Positions 47,313-60,529 of a stretch of 64,000 bases of DNA are shown in pieces. The number at the start of each line of letters is the position of its first letter. Within the stretch, counting starts at the first letter, position 1. Under the pieces are notes generated by a model, which did no database searches, had not been told where the DNA came from, and saw only the letters and a list, made by a program, of their open reading frames with translations. The stretch comes from Ministeria vibrans ATCC 50519 (lineage: Eukaryota; Opisthokonta; Filasterea), in assembly GCA_943704425.1 (NCBI GenBank), contig CALSCP010000945.1, positions 177,450 through 241,449 on the forward strand, given 5' to 3'. The translations under genes and the position numbers were made by a program.

Positions 47313-48510
47313 ATGAGATCTATCGTGTACCTCACGTTGTGCCTCTACATGGCGTCGGCAAGCGAAATGTACGCTGTTCTCTGACATTCCTTCGCCTAAA
47401 CATTTTTGTTTTTTTTCGTTTCTCGTTTTCAGTGTTTCGCTCAATGGCAATCTGCAAATGGAGGCCAAGGCGGGCGGCAGCGTCGTGGTGTTGGCTCCCA
47501 CCAGGGTCCAGGGGTTGGGTGTCGCCACAGTGAGCAGTCTGGCCGCAGAGCTGGTCGATATCAACGCAAACATGGCGCGACTCGAAGCAGAAGTGGCGGA
47601 CGGCTGTTGCACGGTCGCCCTCGACAGTATCAGCCTTGTGGGCGACCCCGTGGCCCTCGACATGTCCCCCTGGTCCGAAACAACGCTTGTTCGCAACGAT
47701 GTGACGGTCAGCTCAAACAGTGCACTTGCGTCGCTGACGGGACTCAACAGACTGTGTACTGTCAAGCGACACATCACGATCCACTCCAACCCAGTGATGA
47801 CCAGCCTGAATGGCCTCTCTCGTCTGACCATTGTCAATGGTGACCTTGACCTTGAAAATCTCGGGGCCCTCATCTCACTGCGGGATCTCGGCTCGCTGTT
47901 GACCGTCGACGGCAACCTTCGTCTCTCACAACTCCAGCACCTCGGGTCGCTCACTGGCCTCGAATTGCTCGGCTCCGTGGGTGGCAATTTTCACCTTGAA
48001 CTCCTCCCTTCTCTCACTACCCTGGGCGCTGCGTCGTCGCTCACCACCATTGGCGGCAATCTCCAACTCAGCAGTCTCACTCAACTCAGCTCGCTCTCTC
48101 TCGACTCTCTCCAGCTCATCTCGGGCTCTCTGTCCATCACCGACGCAGATCTCGTCACCACATCATTCCCCGCTCTGCAGCGCATTGAAGGCAACGCCTT
48201 ATTCAGCATTGGATCGACGGCCGAGCGTCTCTCGCTCCCTCTTCTCACCCACATTACAGGCAACCTTCAAATCTCCCTCAACACCAATCTGCACACCGTC
48301 GACGCCTTTGCTGTCGCCTCCCTCGGCGGAACCCTTCGCATCACCTTCAACGCTCTTACCAGTCTATCCTTCCTCGACTCCCTCCGCTCCTTTTCCGGCC
48401 CCCTCGACATCTGGGAACCCTCTGCCTCCATCTGCAACTCCACTCTGGTCCGTCTCACTGCTCTCGCCTCCTCTGCCTCCGTCAACGTTGGCCAGATTAA
48501 CAACTGTTAA
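47313..48510 (+). CDS. Secreted receptor-L-domain-like protein
   Basis: Two exons. The first gives a signal peptide (MRSIVYLTLCLYMASASE); the second, after a TTTTCAG acceptor, gives VSLNGNLQMEAKAGGSVVVL and a series of about eight leucine-rich units such as SLTGLNRLCTVKRHITIHSN, SLNGLSRLTIVNGDLDLENL, SLLTVDGNLRLSQLQHLG and LLTHITGNLQISLNTNLHTV. The pattern (I/V)xGxLxIxxNxxLxxL is that of receptor L domains, found in EGFR ectodomains and many protist surface proteins. No transmembrane segment or GPI signal follows; the C-terminus is SVNVGQINNC. Probably secreted, about 370 aa. Confidence 0.8.
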
Positions 48511-48703
48511 ATTAGTATCGTCATTAAAAATCAAACCCATATTAATACTAGGATATTATGTCGTAATAAAATAAAAATAATAATAATAGTAATAATAATT
48601 ATATATTTTTATAAATAAATTTATTATTACTAATATTAATTACTATTATTATTATTAAAAATAATTGTTATTGCTTCTTTCAAATCAAATTGTTTATCAT
48701 TCA

Positions 48704-49636
48704 ATGGATTCAGATCACTCAGAGGAACCCCCACAAGAACAAGAAACCAGCCTTAGTGACACAGTCAAGGCTTTGGGCGGGACGTTCAATGGCGCCTTCA
48801 GTGTACGCTGAGGGGAGAACACTCAAAAGCAAAAATAATATTATAATAATAATAATAATTCTCCAGCAACTCTCTAAGACCCTTTCTCAAACCGTGGAGA
48901 TTACAGGCGCCATGAACGGTCTCTTGGAACAGCTTCTTGTTTCCAACATGCACATCGGTAGAATACAAAATTGAGTGTCGTTTGATCGAAACTCAGTTGT
49001 GTAGATTGCTCGATTGGCCCAACGGACACGCCCGACTCCTACACGGTGACAGTGACGTCGCGAAACACCTCTCCGTTCGATGTAGCCTCTGTGAGTCACA
49101 CGCTGGCGCTCGCGACTGCCGCCACCGCGACAGCAGTGCCGTTCGACGACGACCACAGCAGTCGAGCCCCGTCCCCTCTCAACAGTCTCCACCACACCAT
49201 CGACACGCACCGCATCTCTCTGAAAGGCGCCCCTTCATCTACACTGACTCCTCTTGTACTCACCGCCACCCTCACCGTCCTCAATCCAACGAGCGGCAAA
49301 GCACACCACAAACAAGCAACTGCGACTCTGTCTCGTCTTGCTCAATGCACCTGTACCGCAAGCGCTCCACAGCACCCTCACTTAGTCGAACCCCTCTACG
49401 ACCATCACACAACATCAGTCGACGCAATGGCACTGCGACATCTCTTCCGTCTGTCGCCACTCAACGCTATCCAGCGCCATCTTCACCTTCACATTGCTCA
49501 CCCTCCATCCACACTCTCCGTCACTTTCACTGTCCTCGACACTGACCCAACTCGCACCGACGCAGTGCTCGTTGTACCGCTCACGGATGATCCCTCGGCG
49601 GCGCTATTCGCCCAAGAGCTGAGTGCATTGTTATGA
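48704..49636 (+). CDS. Unrecognised protein, coiled-coil N-terminus
   Basis: Three exons: 48704-48802, about 48868-48956, about 49005-49636. Joined, they give MDSDHSEEPPQEQETSLSDT, VKALGGTFNGAFS, QLSKTLSQTVEITGAMNGLL and then a beta-rich part DCSIGPTDTPDSYTVTVTSR, LVLTATLTVLNPTSGKAHHK, MALRHLFRLSPLNAIQRHLH and LSVTFTVLDTDPTRTDAVLV. Roughly 280 aa. No family recognised; the splice sites are canonical and frame is kept. Confidence 0.6.
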
Positions 49637-49661
49637 AGAAGTAATAAAAAATTGTATTTTA

Positions 49662-52600
49662 TCACTTGTCGTTCGACAGGAGACTGTAGTCGTGAACGGG
49701 ACGGATTTTGACCGCAGTATGGCGGCCATGGCGGGGGGATCTTGGGGTGCGGGAGGTGGCAGAGGAAGGAGAGGAAAGAGAGAGGCCGTTTGTGGTGGGG
49801 GTGGTGGTGCTGGGGGAGGAGGAGGAGGAGGGGGAGGAAGGAGGGGGAGGAGATAGGGGTTGGAGGGGAGAGGGAACGGCGGTGGAGGGAGGAGGGGAGA
49901 GGGCTTTGGTGCGTGGCGGTGTGGATGTGAGTGTGGATGTGAGTGTGGGCGTAGGTGTAGATGTGGGTGTGGGTGTGGGTTGCGGTTGAGCGGGTTGTGG
50001 TGGCAGTTGGGGTTGAGCAGATTGCGGGTGTTGTAGGAGAGGATGTTGCGGCTGAGAAGAAGGCGGTTGCTGGTAATGCTGATTTGGTTGCTGCTGTTGC
50101 TGATGCTGATGTTGTTGCTGCTGTTGGAACATTTTCATTTGCTGGTATTGTTGCTGTTGCATCATTATGGCGACCTTCTGCTGTTGTTGTTGCTGATGCT
50201 GTTCGCGCATCATCAAATACTGTAGCATGAGCATCTTCTGGCTAGGTGTCATTTCAGGGCATTGCTGCTGCAGAAGCATCATGGCACTAAACACCGATGG
50301 TGACATAGCAGCAGCGACAGCAGCCACATTCGCTGCAGAGGTAGCGTCGGTGGTGGGAAAGGGCGGCGCACTCTCGACAGGCGCGTTGCCGTCGGTGCTC
50401 CAGCGGGGGGCACTGGCGACGACTCCCGCTCCTGTTTTAATTGTTGGTGTTGCTACTGCTGCTGCTGCTGTTGCTGCTGTTGGTGGTGTTAGTGGCAGTG
50501 ATGTTGTTGTTGTCGATGGCGTCGAGGGAGACGTGGATGTGGTGCCGTTAGAGCTGCTGGTGGTCGTAGACATAAAGGGCGTCGCGTGTACATTGAACTT
50601 GGACGCGGCCGACGCAGACTCACTGTCGTCTGCGGACGCAGAGCCATTCGCGCCCATGTCGACGGTAGGCAGAAGCTGTGACTGCGGTTGCGGTTGTGAT
50701 GCGTATGGAGCATAGTTGGTCGGCGTACTGTTCATACGCGGCGAAAAGTTGTTTAGCAGCTGCTGCTGATGCTGTTGGTGGTATTGCGCTTGTGCAAGAT
50801 ACTGGGTTTGTTGCTGAGGAGACACGGCAGACGAAGCTCCAACGGCCGCCGTGCTGTTGGCGTAGTAGAGGAGCTGCTGTTGAGTAAGCGTGTTGGGATT
50901 GACATAGGCTGCGGCAGCGGCTGCTGCTGCTGCGGCGGCGGCAGCGGCAGACGTTGCATGAGTGTTAGCGGGCGCGGATGTGCCCATGGGAGGCCAGCCA
51001 GCAAGACCCGCTGCGCCAGGCAACACAGATGCTTGGGATTGATGTTGCTGCTGTTGCTGCTGCTGCTGCTGTTGCTGCTGTTGCTGCTGCAGTTGTTGTT
51101 GTTGTAGGTACGCCAGCTGGTGAGGCGAGTACATGGGCATCAGGGGAACTGCTGCAGTCGGGTCAGCAACCAGAGGTGCTCTCGCGGCATCCGCGGTAGT
51201 CACAGAAGGATCGACTACCTGACGGTCCACACCGCCCTCCTTCTTCCTGTCCTCTTCCGCCGCCGCCGCTGCTGCTGCTGCTGCTGCTGCTGCTCCCGCT
51301 GCTTCCTCCTCTTGCTGGCGCTTGGTCGCAGCTAAGGCTTGCTCTTGGAGCTGCTTTGTCTTCTTGCGCTGCTCTTCCTCTTCCTCCTCTTGCTCCTCCT
51401 TGGCACGCGCTGCAGCCTTTTCTTCCTCCTGTTGTACCTTGGCTGCTTGATCAGCAGCACGTCGTGCCAACTCCACAAAGGTGATGGCAGAGCTCATGCT
51501 GGGCAGCTTGAGTCGCGCTTTGGGAGGATCATTGCGCGGAGCCGCCGGCTGTGGTTCAAGGCCCAGAGGACGTAAAGGATCGGGACGTGCTGCGGCCGCC
51601 GCTGCCTGGCTCTGTTCATCGGCAGCTGTGGACACAATGGTGTCAATGCGAGCACTGAGAGCCGAAGCAATGCGTGCGTCGCTGAGTGGTGAGGCACCAG
51701 TACTAGCGCGAGGATTCGAGCGACTGGGAAGACGCACGGTGAAGGGGCAGCGAGGCAACGGAGGCGGCGCGGGACGCTGAGCAACGACGGCGGCCGCAGA
51801 GCGACGAGTTGAAGCGGCAGAGGCAGCAGTGGCGGTAGCAACGGTACTGGTGGTAATGAGAGTCGCGGCAGCACTTGTGGTTACAACGGACACAGATGGC
51901 TTCTTGGTGTTGGAATGCTCGCGGGTCTTGGAAGGTGCGGAAGCGGTAGTTGCAGCACTCGCAGGCCTCACGGTGGGCTTGGCGGTGCGTCGCCAGTCGG
52001 TTGAGGCGTCGGCGGCTACAGCAACGGGTGCTGCTGAGCGAGACGATGATGCTGGAGTAGCAGAGGCAACAGTGGTAGAACTGCTGTTGTTGCTGCTGTT
52101 GGTGTTGGTGGCGGGAGCGGGAGCGGGAGCGGGGGCGGTGGCGGTGGCGGTGGCAGACGGAGTGGCCCAGACAGAGGAGCGGGTGGGTACGGAAGATGAG
52201 TCATCGTCGTCGGTTCGACGCATAATGCGCACCGATGACTCGTCGCGACTGTTGCTTGTGCGTCGTCGCGCCGACGCCGCTGACCCTGTCGCTGGTCCTG
52301 TTGATGCACCGCTCGCTGCGCTGTCCTTGGCTTCGGGAGAACCACTTGAGCCCCACAAGTGACGCGACGCGTCAGTGCCACTACCACGCGACGCCTGACG
52401 GCGGCTAAACGTGTCGGTGCCCACACTGAGTCGCTGTTGTGGCGATGTCGGGCCCTTTGACGACGAAGTCACCAACAAGGGTTCGGCAGGGGGTGTGGGC
52501 TTGCGGCGCACTTCGAGAGCGGCGAGTTTCTCGAGAGCGCGACGTTTAGTTTCGGCTTCGCGCTCAGCCTGTTCGCGTTCACGACGAGCACGCGCAGCCT

Positions 52601-54016
52601 CGGCACGGGCACGCATCTGCGTCTCGTAGTCGGACAGGTCGGCGGGAGTTTGCTCGGGAGAATTTGCGGCAGCAGTGGGAGCGGCAGTACGAGAAGCTGC
52701 GACAGTCGGAGGGGGAGTACTGGTCGACGACGGAGGGGCGCCGGACGGGCGCGCACGGATGGTGACGGGCGCCTGTTGCTGCTGTTGTCTTAAAAGGGCA
52801 CGTGTTGACAATAATCCACTGGCATTGCTGGCAATGGTGGGACGGGGCGGAGGAATGTCGACGGCAACAAGTCGTTCGGTCGTCGAGCGTGCCTTGGTCG
52901 CAGACGAGACCGACGACGACGATAGTGAGGAGGGTGCTGCCTTTGGCGCAGACGACGATGCCGCTGCCCGTTTCTTTGCGGGTTCTTCAGCAGGAACGTC
53001 TTCGACGAGGTCGCCCCACGCAACCTTGGTGCTCTTCTTGGGCGCCACCTTCTGAGAATCGGGTTCCTTTTTCGTCGCAGGTGGAATTGCACTATTTTTC
53101 TGCGGCTGCTTGATAGGCTCGTCGCCAAAAATGGGTTCGTCAAAGTCCATGTCTTCGCTGGCAAGCCACTCCGAGTCGAGTGCCGATGTGGTCGTCTTCT
53201 CAATGGCTTCGGCACGCACGGTGGAGGGACGAGCGGCGCGTCGAGAGCTGTTGCCGCTCAAAGACGCGGCTGAGGCAGAGGCCGAGCCGGACGTGGACGA
53301 GGAGGCGCTGCCAGCCTTCACGGCGCCCAACGAAGGAAACTCGCGTGCGCTCAATACAGCGTCGACGGCGGGCGTGTCCGAAAGGGTGCTGGACACATTC
53401 CACGACCGCACGGGCGCCGGCGCAACCGACGCCCCGCTGTTGCTCGCACCGCCAGCACCGGCCGCGGCAGCGCTCCCGGCCGCGGCAGCTCCAAGCGGCT
53501 GGGCTGTGGTAGACGCTGCTGCTGCAGTCGCCGCCGCCGCCGATGCCACCGCTGCCGCCGACGACGTGGCGCCAACGTCGTCGCCGGCGTGGAGCGATGC
53601 GTCGCCCTCGACAAGTTCCTTCGCGAGCATGCTTGCCGACAGAACCTGCCCTTTCAGCGCAGACACCACGCCTACACCACACCCAAAGACGTGTCAGTAA
53701 GCGCAAAAGACAGCCCCGGACGCATCCACACGGCCATGGCGCGCACAAACGAATATTCTTTTTTTTTATCAAGCACTTCCCCCACAAAAAAACGTGCAAA
53801 TAAATTCCGACCATCGCCGCGCATGAGTGGAGGCGGACACACATGCACACGGGCGTGTCTGGCAGCGGTACAGGACGCAGGGCAGGCAGCACAAGCAAGA
53901 ATCCCCTCTAGATCACCTTTTGTGCGACTGGGCGCACCCAGCGTCCCCTTGGAGCGCATCCCGGACGTATTCGTCGCGCCAGCGTCCAATGACGGTGTAT
54001 CTGAATCGCCGCTCAT
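49662..54016 (-). CDS. Large low-complexity Gln/Ala/Ser/Pro protein
   Basis: Short first exon (start 54016, MSGDSDTPSLDAGATNTSGM) spliced in phase 1 to one exon of about 4 kb, giving about 1,370 aa. Recognisable bits: GVVSALKGQVLSASMLAKEL, an LSAREFPSLGAVK motif, VAWGDLVEDVP, an Arg/Glu helix AEAARARREREQAEREAETK, and a second coiled coil VQQEEEKAAARAKEEQEEEE. Long poly-Gln, poly-Ala and SPPPPSSPSSSSSP tracts fill the second half. The C-terminus is TAVKIRPVHDYSLLSNDK. No domain is assigned; composition and the FPSLG motif recall RNA-binding or granule proteins, but that is a guess. Confidence 0.6.
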
Positions 54017-54195
54017 TCAATAACTAATAATAAATCTAATTATTTATTATTCTAAACTAAATCTTCATACTATTTTTTTTCTGGCTGACTCAGCGTCTCT
54101 TTGCCTCTCTCTTGTAACATTGTTTGATCCTACTGTCTACTGAGCTCGATCAAGGCTGTCTAGTTAGTATATACTCGTTTTCATGTCGGTCGAGG

Positions 54196-54198
<3 letters not shown>

Positions 54199-54228
<30 letters not shown>
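54199..54228 (+). repeat. A-tract upstream of the RRM gene
   Basis: About 30 consecutive A, 6 bp before the presumed start codon of the RRM gene. Confidence 0.9.
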
Positions 54229-54230
<2 letters not shown>

Positions 54231-54234
54231 AACA

Positions 54235-55997
54235 ATGGAAACTCCAAGTGATGAGTTGCGTACAAATTGGAATTACCGTACTAGTGCCCACACGGGTGTG
54301 AGTAGGATAGCGCACGACTGATGAACCTTTTTTTCATTAATTTTCATTTTGTCCTTTTTGCTTCATCTCATCTCACTCTAAATGTGTGTGTGTGTTTTGT
54401 AGGAAGAGCGGATGATCCGCACCGTGATGGTATCGCACCTGCACGCGCGCGCCCGGTCCAACGACCTGCGTGAGTTCTTCAAGCCTGCTGGCCGTATTCG
54501 CGATGTGGTCATTGTCGGTGACAAAAACTCTCGCACCAAAGGTTGGAAAACATTATTTTTATGTTGTGTTTTGCTGTCTGTCGTTGTGTGTGCGTGTTTT
54601 GTTTTTGTGTCGTCTTTTATTGTCCTACCCTGTTTGTTGATTGCTTCTCCTTCGTCATAGTTTCAAAAGGCTGAGAGAAAAAAAGTGTTTTTTTTTTGGG
54701 TTAGCACTGAAAAAGCAAAACACACAACAAAAGCACAGTCAATCAAACCTGCCCTTCTTCTCATAGCACGCACGCATTTAAAAACACGTTTGTGTCCCAT
54801 GCGCGGGTCGTTCCTACGAGTGTGCCAAACAACAGAGAAAAGACATTTTGTGTGTGGTTGTGTGCCTCGTCTTGTATGTGTTGTGTTCTGTTTGCATAGG
54901 GAAAGCTCATTTGTCGCGCGTGCGCCTCTCTCTGTGTTGGTTTGTCTACTCACAATCTTGTTTGTTTTTGCTTCTCTTCTTTTCTCACCTCGTATTCAGG
55001 AGTTGCGTATGTTGAGTTTTATGAGCTAGACTCGACGAACCGCGCCATTGCCATGTCGGGACAGCCCCTCATGGGGATGGCACTGATTGTGCAGGAGACG
55101 CAGGCACACAAGAATTTGCTGGCCGAGATGCAGGCCAAGGCGAACGTGGTGCGTCCCGCCGGTCCGTCGCGTCTTGCCGTCTCCAATGTGCACGCATCAC
55201 TCGAGAGCAACGACCTCAAGCTCATCTTTGAGCCGTTTGGAGCGCTCTCCGAAGTGACGCTGGACCGTGACGTGGCCGGTCACAGTCGTGGTTCGGGCAT
55301 TGTGGCCTTTCGCGACCGTGCCGATGCGACCAAGGCCCTTGAGCAGCTTGATGGCTTTGTGCTGACTGGTCAGCCTCTTGCTATCACCTGGGCGCCAGAG
55401 GTCGCCGACGTTTCCCATTCCGCACCCACTTCCCTCGACGAGAGTGACAATGGCGTGGCACTGACTGCGTCCGCTCGCTTCCAGCTCATGGCCAAACTTG
55501 CTCAGAGTGGTGGTGGTGTTAGTCAGATGGGCCTGTCGTCGCAGCCGATTCTCTCTGCGGCCACGACGGCTGCTGCGGCTGCGTTTGGTGCGCCTACCAT
55601 AGCCGTTGGCGCCCCTGGCGCTCCTCACATGGCCGTCAGTGGTGACTCTTCACTGAGTTCGGGTCTGTCGGTGTGTCCCGATCCGACACCTTTTGTTCTG
55701 CTCAAGAACATGTTTGACCCGGCCAAGGAGACGGAAGAGGGTTGGGAGCAAGATATTCGTGACGATACGCTCGATGAGTGTTCCAAATACGGTCCTATTT
55801 TGCACATTTTTGTCGATCCCAAATCCCAGGGATTCGTCTACCTTAAGTTTGCCACTGCGGAGGCCGCACAGGCCGCCCAGCGTGCCCTCCATGGCCGTCA
55901 TTTTGCCGGTCTGCTTGTCGTTGCCGATTTTCTTGTTGCAAACGACTACTTTCGTCTCTTTCCCGCTGCGGAAAGTGCGACTCAGCCTTTGCAGTAA
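54235..55997 (+). CDS. RBM39/CAPER-like RRM splicing factor
   Basis: Exons 54235-54297, 54403-54541, 55000-55997. After METPSDELRTNWNYRTSAHT it reads EERMIRTVMVSHLHARARSN, DLREFFKPAGRIRDVVIVGD and GVAYVEFYELDSTNRAIAMS (RRM1), RLAVSNVHASLESNDLKLIF, EPFGALSEVTLDRD (RRM2) and ARFQLMAKLAQSGG. The C-terminal UHM-like domain is LLKNMFDPAKETEEGWEQDI, LDECSKYGPILHIFVDPKS and ALHGRHFAGLLVVADFL. All match RBM39, a U2AF-related splicing coactivator. The usual N-terminal RS domain is absent; only 21 residues precede the EERxxRTV motif. Either a divergent paralogue, or the true RS exons lie elsewhere (see 39996-40509). Confidence 0.88.
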
Positions 55998-56216
55998 CAG
56001 ATTCTCGAATACACACATCAAGCACCACTTCGTAATTGACAATCCTTCATGAGTTTTATCATTTGACTGAAAGTCGCACACTCCTCCAGAAGCCCCTAGC
56101 CAGCTGGGACGGGGGTTTTTTTTTTGGAAACTGGAAAGTCAAAAGTCTGTCAGAACCAAAAAATTGAAAAATAAAAATAAATAATAGTGAGTTTAGTAAC
56201 AAAAATTCTTTGAATG
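55998..56216. other. Short intergenic spacer
   Basis: No gene; contains a T-run and an A-rich stretch before the OSBP start. Confidence 0.5.
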
Positions 56217-56712
56217 TCGAGTGAATCGATGCAGTCGACCCCCAAGGGTATGTCAAGTGCCAGCTCGGTTGTGAGTTTTCGCAGGAAAAAGCCTCGTTTT
56301 CAGGGCGAGATTCTGTGCAAGACATCCAACACCTTCTCGTCATGGAGACACCGCTGGCTCTACATCGACGGCTGCGAAGGATGCATCGTGAACAAAAAGG
56401 GCGACAAAGTAAGGGGCAGCTGTGCCAATGGCGTGCCGGTGTCAAAAAATAAAATAAAATATAAAAATCTGCCGTTCGCTCACGTGAACGCCCCCGCCCA
56501 CCTGGCCCACGCCGTCCACTGACACCTTGCCTGTGTTTGTGTAGTCGTCGGGCTACATCATCGCATTGCCGTCGGCCAAACTCGATTTCTTACCACAGAA
56601 AAACCAAATCGACATTCGACTGCCGGTCAAATTGCACGCAACAAAGGTTCGCGATTGATGCACTAGCCACCGCGCCCCATTCGTCGCTGTGCTGATGTGA
56701 ATCTGCACATGC

Positions 56713-56779
<67 letters not shown>

Positions 56780-59700
56780 TGTGTGTGTGTGTGTGTGGCG
56801 CGCGCTCGTCAGCTCACCCTCCTCTGCTCTCTGTGTAGTACTACATTCGCGTCAAGTCCGCCAACGAGTTTCAGTGTTGGATGACTGTCTTGAAGCGCGC
56901 GCAAACATACAAAGAAGTGCGCCGCGACTCTGGTAGGGATTCCTTATCATCTCCACTGTCTCAAGAAGGAGACAGAAAAGTAGAGGAGTCTAACACTCAT
57001 ATATTGTGCGTGTAACGCTAGGGAGTGTGGTAGACAAGACGACCGTGCTCGAGGGTTCGCTCGACGACGCCCCTACAACTGCCGATCTGATGCGCGGCCA
57101 GGGAAGGTCGCCTGAGAACAGCGAACTTGACGAGGACTCGGACGATGAGTCGGTCTGGGACGACCGTGTCGGTGCTGGTACACACACACACACAAAAAAA
57201 AAACATTAATTTTTTATTTGTGTACTCAGACGACTTGCCTGGAACTGAGCGGGACGAACAGATCGCGCAGCGAATGGAAACGTTGGTGAAGCAAATGTTA
57301 CACATGACAGCAGAAATGATGGCAGACACATCAATGAGCATCGCTCAGCAACGACGCGTAGCAGAGCTCAACGGCACAACGGCAGACCTCAAAGTCGCCA
57401 TGTTGGGTATTCAAAGCCTCTTTCTTTCTCTCCGTCGTTTGTACGTCGTTCTGACTGTTGTTTGGTTTGTTTGGTTGTGTGTGTAGATTACACTGAGTCG
57501 CTTGAGATGAAGGCCAATCTGTGGTACCGTCGGTGCACACAGCAGACGCGACGCAGACAGACCATGGAGGTATACTGTGCGACTGAAACCTCACTCATCC
57601 TGTGCTGACTCTGTATGTTTCTTTTTTTTTCTCTCTCTCTCTTTCTATTTTTCTTTGTGATTAGGCGACGGTCAACAATCTGGCGACAGAGCAGCATCGA
57701 CTGGAAATTAAGAGCAAATGGGCGGCAGAGGGTCTCACCCAGGCAGAAATCGAACACAAACTCACTGGTACACACACACACACACACAGCACAGTCACTC
57801 ATGTCTGCCCCTCTCTCGTTGTGTTTTATTTTGCAGAGGGCGACTCTGACTCGGAAGACATCTACTACGATGCAATGGAGCCGCGCAAGTCGCTTTTTGA
57901 ATCCGGGTCTGACGGTTACTCCTCTCCAAAACCCATTGCTCGGTACTTTTTTTTTCTCTTGTTCTTGTTTTTCTTCTTCTCTCTCACACACTCTTTTGTT
58001 TGTTTAGGCGCACTCACCTTCCTGCTGACAGGTCGCAGAATAAGTTCAGTGTGTGGAAACTACTCAAAGTACGCAAAGTGACGAACACTGAAGACGTTTT
58101 GAACATACGATATAAATTATACTCTAGGACAACATTGGAAAAGACCTGTCGAAGATTGCAATGCCGGTTGTGCTGAACGAGCCACTGAGTGCACTGCAGC
58201 GCTTCAGCGAAGATCTGGAGTACTCACACCTGCTGGATCTGGCATGCGAGACGGAAGACCCAGCACTGCGCATTGCGTACGACGCGCGTGCACACGACTT
58301 TAAACTCACATCCACTCAATTTATCCGGGGGTTTTCTCTTTATCTGTTCCAGGTACGTTGCTGTGTTTGCAATTGCGAGCAATGGGAGCACTGTGGGGCG
58401 ACTGGGAAAGCCATTCAACCCGCTCTTGGGCGAAACCTTTGAGCTTCTGATGCCCGAGCTGGGATTCAGAGCCATCAGCGAACAGGTTTGACTATCAGAC
58501 TCACTTTTCACCGACACCGGCGAATGTTAATGGTCGTTTTGTGTCTTGCAATTTCAAACATTGGTTCAGGTGAGCCATCATCCGCCAATTTCAGCGCACT
58601 TCGCAGAGGGGCAGAACGGCTGGCAGTGGTGGAAGCAAGTGCAGGTCAAGAACAAGTTCAGGGGGAAGGACATGGACGTCTTTCCGGCGGGACACAGGTA
58701 CGAAATAAGAGCTAAAGGGGCTGCGATAGAGGCATCACTGATTTTTTTTTATACTTACTCTATAATGCCAGCCATGTGCGTCTGAAAGCGTTTGACAACG
58801 AGCACTATACATGGGAGAAGAACACCACTACCGTCGTCAATGTCATTGTGGGCACAATGTGGATCGACAATGTACATCTCGTGCGCTCTTTCCTTGTTCT
58901 ATTCTTACTCCATCTTCTTTGTTTCTAGTCGGGTGAAATTCGAGTGCAAAACCACCAGAATGGGTTTTACTGCATCATCAAAATGAAGCGCTACTCATAC
59001 TTTGCAAAGGTACCAACGCAAATCACATCTCAAAGGTTTCCATGCTGAAGCAACATAATATTAATGAAGACGAGTGTGGGGCGCGTGGAGGCAACAGTGT
59101 ACTCTCCATCAGGGCAGGAGTGCTACGTCGTCGACGGCAAGTGGACCGATGCGCTTTACCTGCGACGCGCCGGCGATGCGGAGGAGGCGGGTCGCTGCGT
59201 GTGGAAGCGCAACGAGCTCCCGGTGTCCACCGACCGCCAGTTCAACTTCACATCCTTTGCCATGATGCTCAATGAGGTAAATAACACACACACGCACATA
59301 CACAAGATAAATTGTGATTGTTTTTTTTCGTTCATCCACTAAAATCAATTCTTGTATTCTTGTGGTGTGTGAAGGCTGTTCCGGGCATGAAGAGTGGGGT
59401 GGTTGCGCCGACCGACTCGCGTCTGCGTCCCGACCAGCGATTCTTTGAAGGGGGCGATCTGGTCGCAGCGCAGAAGGAGAAGAGTCGGCTCGAGGAGAAG
59501 CAGCGTGCGGCCCGTCGCATGCGCGAGGCTAACGGTACGCCCATCTCACTTTGGTGTTTTGCTTTCTTTTCTCTCTTTCTTTTCTCGTTCTCTCGGTTTT
59601 GTTTCAACACGCACTCTTTCTTATTCTTCCTCTTTTGTGCGGTACACATTTCTGTTCCCTTTCAGGCGAGGTACTATGACATGAAAACGTCTCTTTTTTT

Positions 59701-59851
59701 ATCTGACACAATTATTTAGGAGTTTTCGCCGCGCTGGTTCAGAATGGTGGAAGACGATGATTTGAGCGGACAGCCCACGTGGGTGACCAAGGGAGATTAC
59801 TTTGACCATCGCATGGGGCAGGACTGGCAGGACTGTCTTGACATTTTCTGA
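56217..59851 (+). CDS. Oxysterol-binding protein (PH + ORD)
   Basis: Lipid-transfer protein acting at membrane contact sites, about 17 exons. [20 protein letters not shown] opens, then a PH domain ([46 protein letters not shown]), an acidic linker, and a helical part ([33 protein letters not shown]). The sterol-binding ORD follows: [60 protein letters not shown], the signature [40 protein letters not shown] and, near the end, [20 protein letters not shown] with [11 protein letters not shown]. No FFAT motif noticed. Convergent with ARL16, 41 bp away. Confidence 0.93.
56708..56796 (+). repeat. TG dinucleotide repeat in an OSBP intron
   Basis: About 40 TG units, with a few TC or CG interruptions, inside the intron before the exon [14 protein letters not shown]. 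Confidence 0.95.
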
Positions 59852-59892
59852 CGTGTACCGGACCGCACTTGCACAGTACACAGACTGCACAA

Positions 59893-60529
59893 TCATTTCT
59901 TACACACTCGCAACTTGAGCCATTGAAGAATCGCTTGCTCGCCTGTCGTGTCACTCATTTTTAGCATACTGCATTCGACTATATGCAAGGGTCGATTGGT
60001 GGAGAGTTCGTCAAGGCGCAGCAGTTGACGACATTGTGCCAGTCCATCACTGTCGCATACATCACTATAATAATAATAATAATAACAGTTAGAATCGCCT
60101 CACTCGTCTTTTGATTTTCACTCGTACGCCTTGTTCAGGACCACCAGCAAGGGGTTTGCGTCAGCCTCCTTGTTCTCCAGCAGCGCCCACAGCTCCGTCG
60201 CCGCACTTGCCGTCTGCGACCCGTTGCTTGCGTCGACCACGAACACCACAGCGACACAATCTCCATAGTAATCTCGCCACACAGGCGCCATACAGCCCCC
60301 CAGCTCTTGAAGAGTCACGCCAACATCGCCTAGCACGTCCGCGTACTCCACTCCAATGGTCGGAAACAGCGCGGGTGGCCAGACGGCGTCCGCTTGAAAT
60401 GGGTCGCCTAAACAGTTTGTGTAATGCGCTTTTTTTGGTGAGAAAAATTTCCACCTTACCTCTCAAGCGTCTGAGTAAAACACTCTTTCCAACACCCACG
60501 GGCCCTATAACAACCACTTGGTCCATCAT
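59893..60529 (-). CDS. ARL16-like small GTPase
   Basis: ARF-like GTPase 16, which in animals works in ciliary protein traffic. Exons 60460-60529, 60128-60407, 59893-60064. Exon 1 carries the P-loop MMDQVVVIGPVGVGKSVLLR; exon 2 has FPTIGVEYADVLGDVGVTLQ, ELGGCMAPVWRDYYGDCVAV (the ELGGCMxPxW that replaces DxxGQ in ARL16) and VFVVDASNGSQTAS. Exon 3 is joined through AAG GC|T GAT, giving the guanine-specificity motif NKAD, then LAQCRQLLRLDELSTNRPLH and QAILQWLKLRVCKK. Without exon 3 the frame would stop right after NKAYE, so this splice is needed. Confidence 0.88.

Noticed and set aside
60120-60529. ARL16 truncated after the NKA motif
   Set aside because: A GT donor right after AAGGC and an acceptor at 60065 restore NKAD and the normal C-terminal helix.
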